From assembly GCA_964632505.1 (NCBI GenBank), contig CAZWCE010000012.1, positions 62,001 through 126,000 on the forward strand: 64,000 bases of DNA, read 5' to 3'. The notes beneath the pieces are model-generated. The model did not search any database, was not told the origin of the DNA, and saw only the letters and a program-made list of their open reading frames with translations. Position 1 is the first letter of the stretch; each line of letters starts with the position of its first letter. The stretch is from CAZWCE01 sp964632505. GTDB taxonomy: Bacteria; Planctomycetota; Planctomycetia; Pirellulales; Thermoguttaceae. Shown here one piece after another: positions 16,582 through 24,927 of this stretch. A program made the translations under genes and the position numbers.

Positions 16582-18666
16582 ATGACGTCCGATTTGAAAA
16601 GGCTGCGGAACATTGGAATCTCCGCTCATATCGATTCCGGAAAAACGACGCTCTCGGAGCGCATTCTCTTCTATTCGGGGCGTATTCATCGGATGCAAGA
16701 GGTGCACGCCGGCGGCGGGGCGACCATGGATCACATGGAGTTGGAGCAGGAACGGGGAATCACCATCACCAGCGCCGCGACCAGCGTGAATTGGAAGGAC
16801 GGCACGATCAATTTGATCGACACGCCCGGCCACGTCGATTTCACCGTTGAGGTGGAGCGGAGTCTCCGCGTGCTCGATGGCGCGGTCCTGGTCCTTTGCT
16901 CGGTCGGGGGGGTTCAGGCGCAGTCGATCACGATCGACCGGCAGATGAATCGCTACCACGTTCCTCGTCTGGCGTTGATTAATAAGATGGATCGGACCGG
17001 GGCCGATCCGGCGAGGGTCGTGGCGCAACTCAAGGAGAAGCTCGATTGCGAAGCCCTTTTGATGCAGCTCCCCATCGGCACGGAAGCCGATTTCGAGGGC
17101 GTCGTCGATCTGGTGACGATGGAGGCGATCTACTTCGAGGGCACGCAGGGGGAGAAGGTCGAGCGACGATCGATTCCCGAATCCATGGCCCAAGAGACGC
17201 AACAAGCTCATCACGACCTCCTCGAGGCCCTTTCGATGTACAGCGACGAGTTGATGGAAATGTTGCTGGCCGAGGAGGAGGTTCCGGTCGATCTGGTGCA
17301 TCAGGTGGTGCGGTCGGCGGTGTGGAGCCGTCAGTTCACACCGGTCTTTCTCGCGAGTGCGTATCGCAATAAAGGGGTTCAGCCCCTGATGGACGCCATT
17401 CTCCATTATCTGCCGTCCCCGCTTGATTGCGAGCATACCGCCTTGAAGCAGGAGGATCCGGTCGAGACGATCAAACTCCTTCCCGAACCGGAGAAGCCCA
17501 CCGTGGCGATGGCGTTCAAAATCATCGAAGATCCTTACGGCACGCTGACGTTTATGAGAATCTATCAGGGAACGGTGGAAAAAGGCGGCTCCTATTTCAA
17601 CCAGCGGACCGGCAAGAAGGAAAGAATCAGTCGCTTGCAGAAAATCCATGCGGCCAGTCGTGAAGAGATCGAAGTCGCTCGGGCGGGCGATATCGTCGCG
17701 GCGATCGGCATCGATTCGGCCAGCGGCGATACCTTCTGTTCGGAAAAGGACTACTGCACGCTCGAGTCGATGTTCGTTCCCGAGCCGGTCATCCAGGTGG
17801 CCGTCATGCCGCAGTCGAGCAAGGACTCCGATCGGCTTTCCAAGGCGTTGGCTCGTTTCCGCAAGGAAGATCCCACCTTGAGTATCTCCGTCGATCATGA
17901 AAGCGGCGAAACGCTCATGGCCGGCATGGGCGAGCTTCACCTGGACGTCTACATCGAGCGGATTCGCCGCGAATACCAGGTCGAGGTGGAAGTGAGTCCG
18001 CCGAAGGTCAACTACCGCGAAGCGCCGACGCGACCGATCGAGTTCGACATCAAGCACAAGAAGCAAACGGGCGGTTCCGGCCAGTATGCTCACATCGTCG
18101 GCCAGTTCGAGGTGCTTCCGGACGATGAACCGGAGACCTTCCAATTCGAGGAGAATATCGTCGGAGGGCGGATCCCGCAACAGTTTATTCCGGCGGTGGA
18201 AAAAGGCTTCCGTCAATCGCTCGAAAAGGGGCCGATCGCCGGTTTTCCGATCGTCCACTTGAAGGCGGTCGTCAACGACGGCTCTTATCATGAAGTCGAT
18301 AGCTCCGATATGGCGTTCCGAACGGTCGCCCAAACGACGATTCGGGAGTTCTTTCCGAAAATGAAGCCCGCGCTTCTTGAGCCGGTGATGAAAATCGAGA
18401 TCGAAGCGCCGAGCGAATTCCAAGGGAATGTGGTCGGCGATTTCACGTCCCGCCGCGGGATCATCACCGTCACCGAGACCCTGGGACCGGCGACCCGAAT
18501 TCAAGGGGAAATCCCCCTTGCCGAGACGTTCGGCTATTCGACGAATCTGCGTAGTCTGACCCAGGGGCAGGGCACCTTCAGCATGGAATTCTCCCGTTAC
18601 AAGCGGCTGCCGAGCTCGCTTCAGGAAGAGGTCGTCAAAGAACGCAAGGAGTTGCTGGCGAAGTAG
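16582..18666 (+). CDS. fusA: Elongation factor G, spdEFG1/mitochondrial EF-G1-like class
   Basis: 694 aa, full length. G1 AHIDSGKTT (residues 15-23), G2 region RGITI, G3 DTPGH, G4 NKMD, then domains II-V including the GGSGQYAHI stretch of domain IV. The G1 box has Asp-Ser (AHIDSGKT) rather than the Asp-Ala (AHIDAGKT) of canonical EF-G; this form is known from mitochondrial EF-G1 and the spd (spirochaete-planctomycete-deltaproteobacterial) EF-G clade. GGAG at 16567-16570 precedes ATG 16582. It is not next to rpsL/rpsG/tuf, so a separate canonical fusA may exist elsewhere in the genome. It catalyses ribosomal translocation or possibly only one of translocation and recycling. Confidence 0.9.
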   Translation: MTSDLKRLRNIGISAHIDSGKTTLSERILFYSGRIHRMQEVHAGGGATMDHMELEQERGITITSAATSVNWKDGTINLIDTPGHVDFTVEVERSLRVLDGAVLVLCSVGGVQAQSITIDRQMNRYHVPRLALINKMDRTGADPARVVAQLKEKLDCEALLMQLPIGTEADFEGVVDLVTMEAIYFEGTQGEKVERRSIPESMAQETQQAHHDLLEALSMYSDELMEMLLAEEEVPVDLVHQVVRSAVWSRQFTPVFLASAYRNKGVQPLMDAILHYLPSPLDCEHTALKQEDPVETIKLLPEPEKPTVAMAFKIIEDPYGTLTFMRIYQGTVEKGGSYFNQRTGKKERISRLQKIHAASREEIEVARAGDIVAAIGIDSASGDTFCSEKDYCTLESMFVPEPVIQVAVMPQSSKDSDRLSKALARFRKEDPTLSISVDHESGETLMAGMGELHLDVYIERIRREYQVEVEVSPPKVNYREAPTRPIEFDIKHKKQTGGSGQYAHIVGQFEVLPDDEPETFQFEENIVGGRIPQQFIPAVEKGFRQSLEKGPIAGFPIVHLKAVVNDGSYHEVDSSDMAFRTVAQTTIREFFPKMKPALLEPVMKIEIEAPSEFQGNVVGDFTSRRGIITVTETLGPATRIQGEIPLAETFGYSTNLRSLTQGQGTFSMEFSRYKRLPSSLQEEVVKERKELLAK

Positions 18667-18732
18667 TCGTTCGGTGATAAGAAGAAGCGAAGGATGGAAA
18701 GGGAGTCGAGTTCCGAACGACGGGCTCTTTTT
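18667..18732 (+). terminator. Possible terminator after the EF-G gene
   Basis: TCGTTCGG at 18667-18674 pairs with CCGAACGA at 18713-18720, and five T follow at 18728-18732. The 38-nt loop is long and there is an eight-base gap before the T run, so the call is weak. Confidence 0.35.
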
Positions 18733-18827
18733 CGCGGATGGTGTTTTACTTGGGCGCGTCTGAGCTATAGTATTAAAGTATACTCTCCCTCTCTTACGCC
18801 TCACGAGTTCGCGCTGGAGCCGCCGCT

Positions 18828-20540
18828 TTGCCTGCCCCGGATCCTACCCATTCAGGTCGAGAACCTCTCCCCGATCGGAAGAAACGTGCCCGGGTTCCGC
18901 TTCCTACTGCGCTTCCCTCGGGGGCGAAGGTCCCCCCTCCGGTGGTTTCCGCAGAATCGGAAAAAACGTCGGAATCGTCGTCTCTCCCCCTCACACCCCC
19001 TCGGAAAAAACACCCGGCGAAACTCCCGCCGCCGGTCGATCGAGTGACGGTGCTCCCGCCGGTCTCCGAAGAATCGGTCGAAAGGGAAAAAGGGATCCCT
19101 CATAAGCTGCAAGATCATCTCACGCGGCAAGAGTCCGTCGGGGCTTATGCCAGCGTGGTGGTTCATCTCTTGTTGCTGCTGCTTCTTGCTCTATTGGCGA
19201 TTCACGTCCCTCAGGGGTTCTCCGGGCCGCTCTTGATAGGAGGGACCGACGACCTTCCTTCGCTGATGGAGGTTTCCCCCGAGGAAGTGGAAGCTTCTCC
19301 GGTCGACATCGCGGAGCTGTCGGAATTGGTGCCGTCGGAGATTTCCTCGCCAACGGTCACGACCGATGTGACCGGGCTGGAGTTTCTCGAGGAGGAGATT
19401 TCCGGCCAATCTCCCCAGAAGGCCAATCCCTTCGCCTCGCTCACCGCGCAGGGCGATCCGATCCGGAAGTCGGTCCTTGGGGGAGGGGGGCTCGAAGGCC
19501 GCACCCCTTCGCATCGTGAGTTCTGCAAGACGGTCGGCGACAGCACGCGGGAGAGCGAGTTGGCGGTCGAGGCCGGGCTCAACTGGCTGGCGGCGCACCA
19601 ATTGCCCGATGGCGGTTGGTCGTTCCAGCTCTCGGAGCCGCCTTGCCGGGGACGCTGCCGCCATTCCGGGACCCATCGCTGTCGGACCGCCGCGACCGCC
19701 GTCGCGCTGTTGCCTTTTTTGGGGGCGGGATACACCCATCTGGAAGGGAAGCACAAACGCACGATCGACCGAGGCCTGTATTTTCTCGTGCAAAATGCGG
19801 TGTATGTGGACAGCGGTTACGATTTGCAGCAGGGATCGATGTATGGTCAGGGGCTGGCGACCCTCGCGCTTTCGGAAGCGTACGCGATGAGCCGAACCTC
19901 GTCGATCAAGCAGTTTGCCCAGGGCTCGCTCGATTTCATCGACGCCGCTCAGGACAAGAGAGGGGGCGGATGGCGGTACACTCCCGGGGCGCCGGGCGAT
20001 ACCACCGTCACGGGTTGGCAGTTCATGGCACTGAAGAGCGGGTTGCTCGCCTCGCTGGACGTCAAACCGCAGACGGTCTACCTGGTGGACGACTTTTTGA
20101 ATTCCGTCCAATATGAAGGAGGAAGCCGGTACGCCTATCTTCCGGACATCGACCTGGGACGCAGCACCGACTCGCTCCGAACGACCACCTCGATCGGACT
20201 GCTCCTTCGCATGTACCTGGGCTGGTACCCGGGGCATCGCCCTTTGGATGAAGGCGTGGCGAAGATCGAACGATGGGGACCCTCGGAGAAATGCATGTAT
20301 TACAACTATTACGCCGCCTTGGTACTGCATCACTACGGGGGATCGGGCTGGGAGCGATGGTATCCACCACTGAGGGAGTATCTGGTGAAAACGCAGGCGA
20401 AGCGGGGGCACGAAGCGGGGAGTTGGTATTTCCCCGATCGCTACGCCGATGAGGGGGGACGACTGTTCAACACGGCGTTGGCCATCATGATACTCGAAGT
20501 GCCCTACCGCTACATGCCGCTCTACCGCCTGCAACAATGA
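18828..20540 (+). CDS. Membrane-anchored prenyltransferase/squalene-cyclase repeat protein
   Basis: 570 aa from TTG 18828, which has GGAG about 8 nt upstream. Residues 1-100 are Pro/Ser/Lys-rich and disordered; one membrane helix (residues ~108-126, VVVHLLLLLLLALLAIHV) is followed by an acidic linker and then an alpha/alpha-barrel of terpene-cyclase type repeats from about 245 on, each with a Gly-rich turn such as QLPDGGWSF, QGLATLALSEAY, DKRGGGWRYTPG and AGSWYFPD. Catalytic DxDD or DDTA acids of true cyclases are not obvious, so it may bind rather than cyclise. An odd Cys/His cluster, C273, C277, H279, H283, C285, sits inside the first repeat. Planctomycetes carry many such proteins of unknown function. 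Confidence 0.75.
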   Translation: MPAPDPTHSGREPLPDRKKRARVPLPTALPSGAKVPPPVVSAESEKTSESSSLPLTPPRKKHPAKLPPPVDRVTVLPPVSEESVEREKGIPHKLQDHLTRQESVGAYASVVVHLLLLLLLALLAIHVPQGFSGPLLIGGTDDLPSLMEVSPEEVEASPVDIAELSELVPSEISSPTVTTDVTGLEFLEEEISGQSPQKANPFASLTAQGDPIRKSVLGGGGLEGRTPSHREFCKTVGDSTRESELAVEAGLNWLAAHQLPDGGWSFQLSEPPCRGRCRHSGTHRCRTAATAVALLPFLGAGYTHLEGKHKRTIDRGLYFLVQNAVYVDSGYDLQQGSMYGQGLATLALSEAYAMSRTSSIKQFAQGSLDFIDAAQDKRGGGWRYTPGAPGDTTVTGWQFMALKSGLLASLDVKPQTVYLVDDFLNSVQYEGGSRYAYLPDIDLGRSTDSLRTTTSIGLLLRMYLGWYPGHRPLDEGVAKIERWGPSEKCMYYNYYAALVLHHYGGSGWERWYPPLREYLVKTQAKRGHEAGSWYFPDRYADEGGRLFNTALAIMILEVPYRYMPLYRLQQ

Positions 20541-20547
20541 ACCGGCG

Positions 20548-21006
20548 TTATTCCGGCTTTTCTTCGCCGGCTTGGCGTTGCGCGGCGACGTAAAGCATTC
20601 GCAATTCGTGCAACACGCCCTCGATGGTTTTCGACTCTTCCTCGGTCCGGTTGCCCTGGGTCTTCTCCTGCAGGAGTTCGACCGTATCGACCAGGTGTTT
20701 GGCCTGATGGAGCATCATCGTCGGCTTCCCCGTGGCGGGGTTCGGGAAAGCGCCCATCGAGACCATCGCTTGCGTGGCCAGTCCGGAGACGAGGCTCAGC
20801 AAGCTCGGCGGCGGCAGGGGGACATCCTTCGGTTGTCCACCACCCTCGTCTTCCGGCGTCTGCTGTTCGGATGTTGCTTCCCCCTCGGCGGGAGATTCGT
20901 CCGATTTTTGGGCCGCTTCCTTCTCAGCTTGGACCTGGGACTTCCAGTCTTCATCGACGAAGATCTTCTTTTCCTGGCCCGATTCGTTTTGATTTCCATC
21001 ACTCAT
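20548..21006 (-). CDS. DUF1844 domain protein
   Basis: 152 aa. The acidic first ~70 residues are low complexity (DESPAEGEATSEQQ). The conserved part starts at LPPPSLLSLVSGLATQAMVS and continues with AKHLVDTVELLQEKT and LHELRMLYV, which is DUF1844. Function unknown; the family is common in planctomycetes and other phyla. It follows pyrG by 47 nt on the same strand and its stop lies 7 nt from the stop of the convergent prenyltransferase-repeat gene. Confidence 0.85.
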   Translation of the reverse strand: MSDGNQNESGQEKKIFVDEDWKSQVQAEKEAAQKSDESPAEGEATSEQQTPEDEGGGQPKDVPLPPPSLLSLVSGLATQAMVSMGAFPNPATGKPTMMLHQAKHLVDTVELLQEKTQGNRTEEESKTIEGVLHELRMLYVAAQRQAGEEKPE

Positions 21007-21053
21007 GAGATTCTCCTCTTCTCGTTCGTGTTCTTATGCCGACTCATCCGTTC

Positions 21054-22688
21054 TCAAGTGGCTCTTCCGGCCTGACGGTACTCGCGTTGGACGGCCGCCT
21101 TGATGAGTCCGGCAAAAAGGGGATGCGGATTGATCGGTTGGGATTTGAATTCCGGGTGATACTGGACGCCCACGAACCATGGATGGGTCGGGATTTCGAC
21201 GATTTCGACGAGCACTCCGTCGGGGCTGGTTCCGGCGATTTGCATGCCGGCCTCCGCAAACTGCTTTCGATAGCTGTTGTTGAATTCGTAGCGGTGCCGA
21301 TGCCGCTCGAAAATGGTGGTTTCTCCGTAGAGCTTCGCGGCCAGGCTCTCCGATTCCAAGCGTGTTTCCTGGGCCCCCAGCCGCATGGTCCCTCCCTTGT
21401 CGGTGATCGATTTCTGCTCGTCCAGTAGACAAATAGCCGGGTGGGGGGTGTCTTTATCGAATTCCGTCGAATTGGCGTCCTCCATGTCGCAGACGCTCCG
21501 GGCGAATTCAACCACCGCGCAGTGCATGCCGAGGCAGATGCCCAGGAAGGGAATGTCCCGTTCGCGGGCGAAGCGGACGGCCTTGATTTTTCCCTCGATA
21601 CCGCGTTCACCGAATCCTCCCGGGACGAGGATGCCATCGGCGCCGCCGAGCAATTGATTCACTTCTCCCTGTTCGACCGATTCGCTGTGAACCCGGAGGA
21701 TGCGGACCTGGGCATGATTGGCGATGCCTCCGTGGTCGAGTGCCTCGTAGATCGACTTGTAGGCATCCCGGTGCTCGGCGTATTTCCCCACCACCGCGAT
21801 GGTGACCTCGTGCTCCGGCTTCCGCAATCGGTTCAGCAGTTCATGCCACTGGTCGAGTTGCAGTTCGCCGGCTTTTTTCAATTCGAGTTGGTCGACGATC
21901 AATTGGTCGAGTTGGTTTTCCACCAGGCTGATCGGGACCTCATAGATCGAAAAATCCTTGTCTTTCTCCTCGATGACCGCGTTCTGGGGCACGTTGCAAA
22001 AAAGAGCGATTTTCGAGCGTTCTTCTTGACTGATGGAGCGTTCCGTCCGGCACACGAGAATATCTGGCTGGATACCAATTTGCCGAAGTTGCCCGACCGA
22101 ATGCTGGGTCGGTTTCGTTTTCAGCTCACGGGCGGCTTTCAGGTAGGGGATGAGTGTCAAGTGGATGTAGAGGCAGTTTTCCTTACCGACATCGAGCGAG
22201 AACTGCCGGATCGCCTCGAGAAAGGGTTGGCTTTCGATGTCGCCGACGGTTCCTCCGATTTCGGTGATGACGACGTCGACCTCTTCGTCGTCGAGTCTGG
22301 AAATGCAGTGTTTGATCTCGTTGGTGATGTGAGGGATGACCTGGACCGTTTGGCCCAGATAGGCCCCCTGCCGCTCCTTGTTGATGACCGACTGGTAGAT
22401 CTGTCCGGTGGTCCAGTTGCTGTCGCGAGAGAGGGGGCTTGAGGTGAAACGCTCGTAATGGCCCAAGTCGAGATCGGTTTCGCTGCCGTCGTCGAGCACA
22501 TAGACCTCGCCGTGCTGGTAGGGGCTCATGGTCCCGGGGTCGACATTGATGTAAGGATCGAGTTTCTGCATGCGGACCGCCAGCCCGCGCTTTTCCAGCA
22601 GCATTCCGATCGAGGCGCTGGTCAGCCCTTTTCCGAGCGAGCTGACCACCCCGCCTGTCACAAAAATATGTTTCGTCTTCGTCGGCAC
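21054..22688 (-). CDS. pyrG: CTP synthase
   Basis: 544 aa, full length, from a GTG start at 22688 preceded by AGGAA. The synthase domain has IFVTGGVVSSLGKGL and QKLDPYINVDPGTMSPYQHGE; the C-terminal class I glutamine amidotransferase has VPGGFGERGIEGK, the nucleophile elbow GICLGMH and the His-Glu end (YHPEF). Makes CTP from UTP, ATP and glutamine. It lies 57 nt downstream of kdsB, whose product consumes CTP, so shared transcription makes metabolic sense. Confidence 0.97.
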   Translation of the reverse strand: MPTKTKHIFVTGGVVSSLGKGLTSASIGMLLEKRGLAVRMQKLDPYINVDPGTMSPYQHGEVYVLDDGSETDLDLGHYERFTSSPLSRDSNWTTGQIYQSVINKERQGAYLGQTVQVIPHITNEIKHCISRLDDEEVDVVITEIGGTVGDIESQPFLEAIRQFSLDVGKENCLYIHLTLIPYLKAARELKTKPTQHSVGQLRQIGIQPDILVCRTERSISQEERSKIALFCNVPQNAVIEEKDKDFSIYEVPISLVENQLDQLIVDQLELKKAGELQLDQWHELLNRLRKPEHEVTIAVVGKYAEHRDAYKSIYEALDHGGIANHAQVRILRVHSESVEQGEVNQLLGGADGILVPGGFGERGIEGKIKAVRFARERDIPFLGICLGMHCAVVEFARSVCDMEDANSTEFDKDTPHPAICLLDEQKSITDKGGTMRLGAQETRLESESLAAKLYGETTIFERHRHRYEFNNSYRKQFAEAGMQIAGTSPDGVLVEIVEIPTHPWFVGVQYHPEFKSQPINPHPLFAGLIKAAVQREYRQAGRAT

Positions 22689-22745
22689 GTTAAGGTTCCT
22701 GCTTCAAATCTTTCAAATGGAGATGGGTTCCGCTGTGGGTCTTCT

Positions 22746-23534
22746 TCACTTCCGGCCACGCCATCGACGGACGAAAGCGCGATAATCCTCCGGCGTATCG
22801 ATACCGTGAAGGGGCGTCTCGATGACGGTGACCGCGATGGTATGCCCGTGATGCAGGGCCCGCAACTGTTCCAGGTTTTCGGTGGTTTCGATCGCCGCCC
22901 GCGGCATTTGAGGGTAGTCCAGTAAAAAGGCTCGGCGATAAGCGTAGAGTCCGATGTGCTGATAAAACAGGGGCGATTGTCGATTCAACAGGTCGTCGCT
23001 CCATTCTCGAGGGTGGGGAATGGGGCTGCGACTGAAATACATCGCCCGATGTTGCCGATCGAAAACGACCTTCACGCAGGCGGGATCCTCGAGTTGATTC
23101 CGTTCGCGGATCGGGGTGGCCAACGTGGACATGACCGCCTCGGGATTCGCTTGGAGCGTTTGGATCGCTTGATCGATCGCCTCGGGAGGGACTTCCGGTT
23201 CATCGCCCTGGAGGTTGACGATGATCTCGGCGTCCTCCATCTTCGCCGCCACTTCCGCAACGCGGTCGGTCCCGCTGGGGGCGGATGGATCGGTCATGAC
23301 GACTTCACCACCGAAGCGTTGCACCGCCTGCTCGATTCGGCGATCGTCGCATGCGATAATCACCTTCGAGGGGAGGTTTGCCCGACAGGCTGCTTGGTAG
23401 GTATGCTGGATCAACGGTAGCCCCGTTTCGTCTAAAAGCATCTTCTCGGGAAGTCGAGTCGACGCAAGTCGAGCGGGGATAATGACATAGCTTCGTGCTT
23501 TCACATGTGGGGCTTCTCTGGGGGTTCCGTCCAT
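22746..23534 (-). CDS. kdsB: 3-deoxy-manno-octulosonate cytidylyltransferase (CMP-Kdo synthetase)
   Basis: 262 aa. YVIIPARLASTRLPEKML is the nucleotide-binding signature, VNLQGDEP carries metal ligands, and RSPIPHPR and QHIGLYAYRRAFL are KdsB-typical. It activates Kdo with CTP for lipid A-Kdo assembly, so this cell probably builds a Kdo-containing LPS. Start ATG 23534 has AAAGG upstream and adds about 12 residues over the family norm; an in-frame GTG a few codons later (VKARSYV) is an alternative. First gene of kdsB-pyrG-DUF1844. Confidence 0.95.
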   Translation of the reverse strand: MDGTPREAPHVKARSYVIIPARLASTRLPEKMLLDETGLPLIQHTYQAACRANLPSKVIIACDDRRIEQAVQRFGGEVVMTDPSAPSGTDRVAEVAAKMEDAEIIVNLQGDEPEVPPEAIDQAIQTLQANPEAVMSTLATPIRERNQLEDPACVKVVFDRQHRAMYFSRSPIPHPREWSDDLLNRQSPLFYQHIGLYAYRRAFLLDYPQMPRAAIETTENLEQLRALHHGHTIAVTVIETPLHGIDTPEDYRAFVRRWRGRK

Positions 23535-23810
23535 TGGCCTTTTCCGGCGAACGTTGAAACGTCGCGACGATGGGCAAGGTGGTGCTTTCCCCCTCTCGGG
23601 GGCCGCGCAACACCAGGATCTTATGACCGTATATACATACCCGATTCTGCTTCTTTCGGACAGTCCCCCCGACGCAGTCGCAGAGGCTCCTGGTCTGGAT
23701 CGCTTTCCCGGATGACTTGATTATTCCATCCGACTCTGTTAATTTTCCAGTCGGCGAGGAAACTCGATTCGGGGAAATCCTGACGATTTTTATTCATCCA
23801 GGAGATAGTC

Positions 23811-24809
23811 ATGACGCACATGAAACAAACGACGACCACCATCATCCGGAATCATCGAATCATGCACGCAAAAATCAAATTGGCCATGACCTTACTGATT
23901 TTCCTCTCGCTTGCGATTTCCAGCACAGCTCTCGGTCAGGAGAGTGGGCTATCGAACCTGATCGCGCCGGGGACGGAGGCCGAAGAGTTGGGATCCGGTT
24001 ACGGTTTCTCTGAGGGCCCCGCCGCCGACGGGGTGGGGAATATCTACTTTTCCGATGGTAAAAACGACACGATTCACTTCTATCCCTACGGTCGCCGGGT
24101 TCAGGTTTATGTCGATGACAGCACCGACGCCAATGGGATGATGTTCAACAATCAGGGCAAGCTCTATGTCTGCGAAGGAGCCGCGTACCGGATCGTCGCC
24201 TTCGATCTGAAGACGAAGGAAAAGGAGATTTTGGCCCATGTCATCGACGGCACTCACTTCAATGAACCGAACGATCTGACGATCGACCCGCACGGCGGAT
24301 TCTATTTCACCGATCCCAATTATCGTCACCGAGGGCAGGAGACGGTGATGAAGGAGGACACCTATTATGTCTCGAAGGAAGGGGAAGTGACCCGGGTTTC
24401 CACCGTCTGCGAAAAGCCGAACGGTATCTTGCTCACCCCCGATGGAAAGACACTCTATCTGGCCGACAATCGGAAGCGGGTGCTCTACAAGTACGATGTC
24501 CTCGGTCCCGGGAAGCTGGCCAACGAAACACTCTGGATCGATATCGGTGCCGGTCCGGATGGGATGACGCTCGACGCCAAGGGGAACTTGTACATCGCTT
24601 GCGGCCGGGCAGGCATCAAAGTGTTCTCTCCCGAAGGAAAATCGATCGGCACGATCGGCGAAGAGTTCGGCGTGAAATATGCGAGTAATTGCGTTTTCGG
24701 TGGGCCGAATTTCTCAATCTTGTACTGTACCGCCTCTGATAAGTTTCTCGGCATACCGATGAGAGTCGAGGGGATGCGTCCACTCGGCGTCGACTCGCGT
24801 CATCCGTGA
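23811..24809 (+). CDS. Secreted SMP-30/gluconolactonase-like beta-propeller protein
   Basis: 332 aa. Signal peptide at about residues 18-42 (LAMTLLIFLSLAISSTALGQ), preceded by a hydrophilic stretch; an internal Met (MHAKIKLAM) may be the true start, though GGAG precedes ATG 23811. The propeller has the SMP-30 motifs GFSEGPAADGVGNIYFSD, EPNDLTIDPHGGFYFTDPN, KPNGILLTPDGKTLYLADN and GPDGMTLDAKGNLYIAC, including the Glu, Asn and Asp metal ligands. Likely a periplasmic lactonase acting on sugar lactones. Monocistronic by layout; it converges on the porin gene. Confidence 0.88.
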   Translation: MTHMKQTTTTIIRNHRIMHAKIKLAMTLLIFLSLAISSTALGQESGLSNLIAPGTEAEELGSGYGFSEGPAADGVGNIYFSDGKNDTIHFYPYGRRVQVYVDDSTDANGMMFNNQGKLYVCEGAAYRIVAFDLKTKEKEILAHVIDGTHFNEPNDLTIDPHGGFYFTDPNYRHRGQETVMKEDTYYVSKEGEVTRVSTVCEKPNGILLTPDGKTLYLADNRKRVLYKYDVLGPGKLANETLWIDIGAGPDGMTLDAKGNLYIACGRAGIKVFSPEGKSIGTIGEEFGVKYASNCVFGGPNFSILYCTASDKFLGIPMRVEGMRPLGVDSRHP

Positions 24810-24832
24810 GCCGTGAGCGGTTCTTTGCCATC

Positions 24833-24866
24833 AAAAAAGCATGCTCCCGGAATTTCGGGAGCATGC
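24833..24866 (-). terminator. Rho-independent terminator of the porin gene
   Basis: Perfect 11-bp stem: GCATGCTCCCG at 24839-24849 and CGGGAGCATGC at 24856-24866, with a 6-nt loop. On the minus strand six T follow (24838-24833). It terminates the porin transcript and stops antisense reading into the SMP-30 gene; the plus side lacks a T run. Confidence 0.85.
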
Positions 24867-24927
24867 TCGATGCAAGGTGAAAAAGACGAGGACGGATTTC
24901 TTTTGTGCCCCGGTGTCTCTGGAAGGC

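Noticed and set aside
16531..18804. Long minus-strand open frame antisense to the EF-G gene
   Set aside because: EF-G is unambiguous on the plus strand; the antisense frame is a codon-bias shadow with no family features. The same applies to long antisense frames at 11,248-13,170, 27,354-31,166 and 32,334-34,082.
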